Below, piece by piece: positions 6,358-9,850 of a stretch of 9,850 nucleotides of DNA (position 1 is the first letter of the stretch; each line of letters begins with the position of its first letter). Source of the DNA: Candidatus Latescibacter anaerobius SCGC AAA252-E07 (GTDB lineage: Bacteria; Latescibacterota; Latescibacteria; Latescibacterales; Latescibacteraceae); the NCBI GenBank assembly GCA_000403035.1, contig AQSL01000001.1, positions 1-9,850 on the forward strand. The letters are read 5' to 3'. The position numbers and the translations under genes are program-made. Under the pieces are notes generated by a model that was given only the letters and a program-made list of their open reading frames with translations, was not told where the DNA came from and searched no databases.

Positions 6358-7257
6358 ATGCGACTGTGCTACAATGATTCGTTTTCCGGGCCGCTGAGAA
6401 ACCTGAAGCCGGAAGATGCAAGATGGTTTTATGACCTGGGATTCAGGGTTTGCGGTGTCAACAGTGGTGATGTAAAAGCTACAGATGCCGAAATAGACCG
6501 TGCGAGGAACATCATTCTGGATGCCGGTCTCATGCCCGGACCTTTTGGCGCCGGCAGGACAACCTTTCATCCTGATCCGGCCGTATGCAAGGAGATGAAG
6601 AAAGGTGTTGCGAATGCCCTGAGAATCGCCGGGAAGCTCGGCTGTCCTACCATACGTATTTCCGGGGGCAGCATGAATGAAAAAAACAGGTGGATGCACC
6701 ACCCGGAAAATCATACGCAGAAAGCAATGGACCTGTTTGTAGAAAACACCGGGGAGCTTGTTTCCATTGCGGAGGATACGGGAGTAGCCATCTGCCCCGA
6801 GACAACGAAGTTTACCATTATTGATAGTATCGAGCGCATGAAAGAATTTGTTGACCGCCTTGATTCTCCTTATGTAAAGATTGTTTTTGACCCGGTCAAT
6901 CACATGACCTCGGACCGTATTTATGAATCCGGAACATGGATGACATCCGCCATCGCCACACTCGGAGACAGGATCGGTGTCATCCATGTCAAGGATGTAA
7001 AGGTTGATTCTGAAAAGGTGCTGGTGACCCATATTGATGAAACGCCGATGGGAACCGGAGTCCTCGATCACGAGGCGCTTATCAGGGCAACCACCATGCT
7101 CGAACCCTGGAAAACATTCTCGTTGGAACATATCAGCTCGAGGGATCTCATAAAACCTGCCTATGATTACATCCGGGGCGTTGCTGACCGTATCGGGTAT
7201 ACATGGTCAGACCCGAAGTGCACCCGTGAGAGGTGGGAAAAAGGGGAATGTGGGTAA
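6358..7257 (+). CDS. Sugar phosphate isomerase/epimerase-like TIM-barrel protein, paralog 3
   Basis: This is the third xylose-isomerase-like paralog, 299 residues, about 64% identical to paralog 1 by hand count. The metal ligands are Glu148 (CPETT), Asp178 (FDPVNH), His210 (IHVKD) and Glu257 (SLEH). It is the only copy that replaces the loop histidine-proline of GSMHP with GSMNE (104-108) and CPETN with CPETT, so its active-site rim differs from the other two. It also has a longer loop after the HVKD strand (about 214-222). The Shine-Dalgarno AAAAGGGG precedes the ATG with about seven bases between. It follows the amidohydrolase by 114 bases; that gap holds only a weak CATTAC/GTAATG inverted pair (6294-6325). 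A heptamer repeat array begins on the base after its stop codon. Confidence 0.9.
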   Translation: MRLCYNDSFSGPLRNLKPEDARWFYDLGFRVCGVNSGDVKATDAEIDRARNIILDAGLMPGPFGAGRTTFHPDPAVCKEMKKGVANALRIAGKLGCPTIRISGGSMNEKNRWMHHPENHTQKAMDLFVENTGELVSIAEDTGVAICPETTKFTIIDSIERMKEFVDRLDSPYVKIVFDPVNHMTSDRIYESGTWMTSAIATLGDRIGVIHVKDVKVDSEKVLVTHIDETPMGTGVLDHEALIRATTMLEPWKTFSLEHISSRDLIKPAYDYIRGVADRIGYTWSDPKCTRERWEKGECG

Positions 7258-7390
7258 GGGAGAAGGCGGAAGCATGAATAAGGAAGGCAGAAGGCAGAAG
7301 GCAGAAGGCAGAAGGGAGAAGGGAGAAGGCATAAGGCAGAAGGCAGAAGGCAGAAGGGAGAAGCATGAATAAGGAAGGGAGAAGGGAGAA
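7258..7390 (+). repeat. Heptanucleotide tandem repeat array, 19 units
   Basis: The stretch divides exactly into 19 seven-base units without a slip. Most are GGCAGAA or GGGAGAA, with GGCGGAA and GGCATAA once each, and the pair GCATGAA-TAAGGAA twice (7272-7285 and 7363-7376). The two pairs are 91 bp apart, that is 13 units, showing a larger duplicated block. One strand is entirely purine apart from the scattered C and T. Heptanucleotide short tandem repeats are known in several bacteria, notably cyanobacteria. Apparent reading frames here encode a low-complexity heptapeptide repeat and are not genes. The array begins directly after the stop of paralog 3 and has no terminator before it. Confidence 0.95.
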
Positions 7391-7544
7391 TAAAGGGATA
7401 TACCCCTTGTTCAAGGTGTAAACCACCAAAGTGAAAGCGAATGGGTTCACTGACACAAAGAAGCCGGTGTTGGTGGAATAATATCACTTGACCAGACATT
7501 TATTGAGGATTTAATGGTTTGTTTATCGTTTAACGGCGGCATTA

Positions 7545-7754
7545 TTACCCGAGCCACATCCGGATAAAAAACGATGAGCTCTTGGATTTTTGATAACGGT
7601 ATTCAGCAAACAGTTTACCCACAATGAATACATCATAGTCAATATTTGCCTTGAAATAATCATCTAATCCGTTGCCTGGCACGGCAGCGTTCTCAGCACA
7701 ATACAGAAAAATTACTAAAACATATTTATCCGATATACCCCATATTAAAATCAT
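7545..7754 (-). CDS. Hypothetical small protein, doubtful
   Basis: This is an ATG-started frame of 69 codons with no clear Shine-Dalgarno sequence. The N-terminal third is hydrophobic (ILIWGISDKYVLVIFLY) and the rest is mixed and basic, ending in FFIRMWLG. I recognise no family. It may be the tail of a decayed gene or simply a chance frame in the gene-poor stretch. It is listed because it does not lie over a better gene. Confidence 0.2.
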   Translation of the reverse strand: MILIWGISDKYVLVIFLYCAENAAVPGNGLDDYFKANIDYDVFIVGKLFAEYRYQKSKSSSFFIRMWLG

Positions 7755-7851
7755 GAAGACTAACTACCCCGAATAGTTCTGCTGTCAAGTTCATATTATT
7801 ACAATCAAACACTTTGGAAAAATCTTTTCTCTTTAAGAAGTTGAAAATTTG

Positions 7852-7865
7852 ATGAGAATTCTCAT
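7852..7865. promoter_or_regulatory. 14-bp perfect palindrome downstream of acyltransferase
   Basis: ATGAGAATTCTCAT is a perfect palindrome about 120 bases beyond the acyltransferase stop. It recalls the TGAGAAT half-site of ferric-uptake-type boxes, but the two halves overlap in their centre instead of having the 7-1-7 layout, so a Fur site is not claimed. As an RNA hairpin it has only five pairs and an AATT loop. Confidence 0.25.
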
Positions 7866-7982
7866 TGATCACACTGAAAATCGCTAACAAAAGACACCTG
7901 TCCGTTGAATCATGTTAATGAGAGATGTCACCAAAGATACTAATTACCGGGTCAATTCTGAGGGACAGTTTTGGTAGAATGA

Positions 7983-9071
7983 TTAAATTTTGAAAAATAA
8001 CTTTCGCCTGTACAGCCAGAAGCACACGAGCCACAACGCAAGCATACGTAATAAATGCGTAGCAGGAGATACCCATGCACCGATATACGGCGCCAGCGGG
8101 GCAACAAAAATTTCACCCGTTTCCAAGAGCCACAAACGAAACAGCATGTTCAGTATATAAACAAAAATTGAGTTTGCGCCGAAAACGATAAACGGGAAGC
8201 TCCACCTTACCTGGTTCCTCACATCAATGAGCCAGTAAAAGCCGAGTAACAGCAATGTATCGAGGCCGCAGGTGAAAAGCGTGTATGAGGGTGTAAACAT
8301 TCGTTTGATAATCGGGACGACAGGATTCAATGCAAGTCCGCAAAAAACTCCGGCGATACCGAGAAGTGCAAGGATTTTCATGAACTGTTGATGAGATGAG
8401 CGTTTGAGGAGGAGTTTGCCGATTATGCTTCCGTAAACAACCACAGCAGTCGATGTTATGAGCGTATAGAGGTACCCCCATCGTGTTGCGCTTCCGGTTA
8501 TTATATCGTCAAGATAGTATACTAAATTCTTAAAGATTACATAGCTGTTTCGCCCTGCTTCGGGAACAGGTATAATGAAGATAAAAAACCAGCAGATAAA
8601 GAGAAGTGCGGCAAAAACACCACATTGAACTTTAATACTTTTATTAATGAACATATAAGCGCAGAAATTGGAAACCGCCATAACCTGGAGAACCCCTGCG
8701 CCGAAATATGGCTTGCGTGCTTCGATCCAGCTCAGGAGAAATCCTATAGAAAACAGTATGACAGACCGTTTGACCGCATGCCTGAGCCTTGTTTGATCAT
8801 TCTCCCCTTGCTCACTTCTTCTCGCGTCAGAGAGCGCCATTGCAACACCGATGATAAAAAGAAATGTAGGAAGAATCACATCCTCAAAATGAAATCCTTG
8901 CCACGAAGCATGTGTAAGCTGACTGTATATCAGTCCGGTAACAGGGTAATGCGACAACTCCTTTAGTCCAAATGTTCCCAGAAGCATCGAGAACATGATA
9001 AATCCCCGGAACATATCTACAGACACGACTCTTTTTTTGAGGTTTGGCGAAGAAAATGTGCTGTGCAACAT
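7983..9071 (-). CDS. DUF5009/HGSNAT-like membrane acyltransferase
   Basis: This is a 362-residue integral membrane protein with about ten hydrophobic segments. It resembles bacterial relatives of heparan-alpha-glucosaminide N-acetyltransferase (DUF5009, acyltransferase-3-like). Family features are SVDMFRGFIMF at the first membrane segment (17-27), then the loop HASWQGFHFEDVILPTF (54-70) with the candidate catalytic His54 and the conserved Trp57 and Asp64, and FGANS near 297-301. In the eukaryotic homologue the matching histidine carries acetyl from cytosolic acetyl-CoA across the membrane to a terminal glucosamine. An acyl transfer to a sugar is therefore likely here, with unknown acceptor. 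The start at 9071 is preferred because GAGG lies six bases before it; an in-frame ATG at 9083 overlaps that GAGG and would add four residues. It follows the nucleotidyltransferase gene by 57 bases on the same strand. Confidence 0.85.
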   Translation of the reverse strand: MLHSTFSSPNLKKRVVSVDMFRGFIMFSMLLGTFGLKELSHYPVTGLIYSQLTHASWQGFHFEDVILPTFLFIIGVAMALSDARRSEQGENDQTRLRHAVKRSVILFSIGFLLSWIEARKPYFGAGVLQVMAVSNFCAYMFINKSIKVQCGVFAALLFICWFFIFIIPVPEAGRNSYVIFKNLVYYLDDIITGSATRWGYLYTLITSTAVVVYGSIIGKLLLKRSSHQQFMKILALLGIAGVFCGLALNPVVPIIKRMFTPSYTLFTCGLDTLLLLGFYWLIDVRNQVRWSFPFIVFGANSIFVYILNMLFRLWLLETGEIFVAPLAPYIGAWVSPATHLLRMLALWLVCFWLYRRKLFFKI

Positions 9072-9128
9072 AAGTTGCCTCATAAGTTGTTTTTAAACTG
9101 GTGATTCTGCAATTTTTTAGTTTAGTAC

Positions 9129-9554
9129 TTATGGCCACATTCTTATTGCTTTTTTCCGGCTCCTTTTATAATCTCCCATATCCAAATTATATTTGATGCT
9201 GAATTTGGCGGTATCATTTTCGTTAATAACAAATTTATTTTCTGTATAGTGTGCTGAAGAATCAGAAAGTAATTTCCACCTCCATTCTTTTAACGAACCT
9301 TTTTTTGGATTATCCCCCCATGGTTCTTTAAAATCATTGCCGTTATATACGATTAAAAGGTCAATGTTTTCACGCTTGAAATCAAGATTATTCTTTAGGC
9401 TTTTAATAATATGCTCATTCGCGAATACGAGAAAATCCCAATCTGAATTTTTGTTTGCATAGTTATTTGCACGAGAACCAATAAGCCAAATAGAATTAAT
9501 TTCAGGATAAGAAGTAGTAAGTTTATTGATGTATGTTTTAATTTTTGGTTCCAT
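9129..9554 (-). CDS. MNT-type nucleotidyltransferase domain protein
   Basis: This small protein of 141 residues has a minimal nucleotidyltransferase fold of the DNA polymerase beta superfamily. The signature is complete: GSR at 26-28, then SDWD with Asp38 and Asp40, and the third metal-binding aspartate Asp65 in ENIDLLIVY. Such proteins transfer a nucleoside monophosphate to a protein or small molecule; many are antitoxins paired with a HEPN ribonuclease (MntA/HepT type). No HEPN partner is encoded on either side within the window, so that role is not supported here. The C-terminal half (about 75-141, with a basic tail KRSRKKAIRMWP) matches nothing I recognise. There is no clear Shine-Dalgarno before the ATG at 9554. 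The gene looks more AT-rich than its neighbours, which may indicate transfer. It lies between the acyltransferase and a heptamer array. Confidence 0.75.
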   Translation of the reverse strand: MEPKIKTYINKLTTSYPEINSIWLIGSRANNYANKNSDWDFLVFANEHIIKSLKNNLDFKRENIDLLIVYNGNDFKEPWGDNPKKGSLKEWRWKLLSDSSAHYTENKFVINENDTAKFSIKYNLDMGDYKRSRKKAIRMWP

Positions 9555-9666
9555 AATGGATTGTGTATATCATTAGCAACCCGAATAACAAGGTTGTTGT
9601 ATGGTTTTTCGAAAGTCCTCTACGGAACATATTGTAGACTTCTTTTATACTTCACAATTCACACTT

Positions 9667-9850
9667 TTTTGCCTTCTGCCTTCTGCCTTTTGCCTTCTGC
9701 CTTCTATCTTCTCCCTTATGCCTTATGCCTTCTCCCTTCTGCCTTCTGCCTTCTACCTTCTGCCTTCTGCCTTCTGCCTTCTCCCTTCTCCCTTCTCCCT
9801 TCTGCCTTCTCCCTTCTCCCTTCTGCCTTCTGCCTTCTGCCTTCTCCCTT
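9667..9850 (-). repeat. Second heptanucleotide array, opposite orientation, runs off window
   Basis: Twenty-six successive seven-base units without a slip, continuing past the window edge. Most are TTCTGCC or TTCTCCC, with single or few TTTTGCC, TTATGCC, TTCTACC and TTCTATC. The reverse complements (GGCAGAA, GGGAGAA, GGCATAA) are the same variants as in the array at 7258-7390, so the two belong to one family in inverted orientation, 2,276 bases apart. The GCATGAA-TAAGGAA pair of the first array is absent here. Confidence 0.95.

Larger units (their letters stand above)
7391..7982. other. Gene-poor spacer between repeat array and acyltransferase
   Basis: About 590 bases contain no confidently coding gene. 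A short minus-strand frame (7545-7754) and a 14-bp palindrome (7852-7865) are listed separately. AAGGG and CCCTT flank the short sequence ATATAC near 7393-7408, a possible weak hairpin without a T-run. No promoter or terminator for the flanking genes could be placed with confidence. Confidence 0.5.

Noticed and set aside
5092..7131. Two 264-codon minus-strand frames (5092-5886 and 6337-7131)
   Set aside because: They lie antisense to the amidohydrolase and paralog 3, whose motifs and ribosome sites are clear, and have no family features.
7258..7390. CRISPR array
   Set aside because: Units are seven bases with no spacers of unique sequence, and no cas gene is present.
7148..7499. Overlapping open frames of 69-110 codons on both strands across the heptamer array
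   Set aside because: They encode low-complexity heptapeptide repeats produced by the seven-base DNA repeat in any frame, and they lack ribosome sites.
7676..7692. Sigma-54 promoter from TGGCACGGCAGCGTT
   Set aside because: The -24 part is good, but the -12 GC is missing at the required distance and no gene starts downstream on that strand.

Overview
The window is bacterial: there are compact open reading frames with Shine-Dalgarno sequences, short gaps and no introns. Composition is moderately AT-rich in genes and strongly AT-rich between them. No rRNA, tRNA or marker gene is present, so the organism cannot be named. Expanded paralogous xylose-isomerase-like genes, a lipoprotein amidohydrolase, a DUF5009/HGSNAT-type acyltransferase and heptanucleotide repeat arrays suggest an uncultivated carbohydrate-degrading lineage (Latescibacterota, Poribacteria, Planctomycetes or similar). 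That is a weak inference from gene content only.

Layout. On the minus strand at the left (122-1684) lies a NifA-like sigma-54 activator (GAF, AAA+, Fis-type HTH). Its upstream region carries a good sigma-70-type promoter whose -10 is covered by a CTACA-N4-TGTAG dyad, and two related sites 30 bp apart lie at its 3' end. After a roughly 300-base AT-rich divergent gap, five plus-strand genes follow closely: an exported bicupin (1994-2866), sugar-phosphate-isomerase-like TIM-barrel protein 1 (2916-3809), protein 2 (3914-4804), a lipoprotein amidohydrolase (4828-6243) and TIM-barrel protein 3 (6358-7257). The three TIM-barrel proteins are paralogs, about 64% identical for 1 vs 2 and 1 vs 3 by hand count. 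A perfect 24-bp palindrome sits directly in front of the second.

Right part. Directly after the stop codon of paralog 3 there are 19 in-phase heptamers (GGCAGAA/GGGAGAA). A gene-poor stretch follows, then two minus-strand genes: a multi-membrane-segment acyltransferase (7983-9071) and a small MNT-type nucleotidyltransferase (9129-9554). The window ends inside a second heptamer array, at least 26 units long, in the opposite orientation (TTCTGCC/TTCTCCC).

How the genes may work together (inference). The five-gene plus-strand cluster looks like one catabolic cassette. The cupin and the amidohydrolase carry export signals, and the three metal-binding isomerase/epimerase-like enzymes are predicted cytoplasmic. 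The GAF-type activator beside them is the natural candidate regulator, but no convincing -24/-12 promoter is visible in front of the cupin gene, so the link is unproven. No transporter or kinase is in the window and the substrate cannot be read from the sequence.
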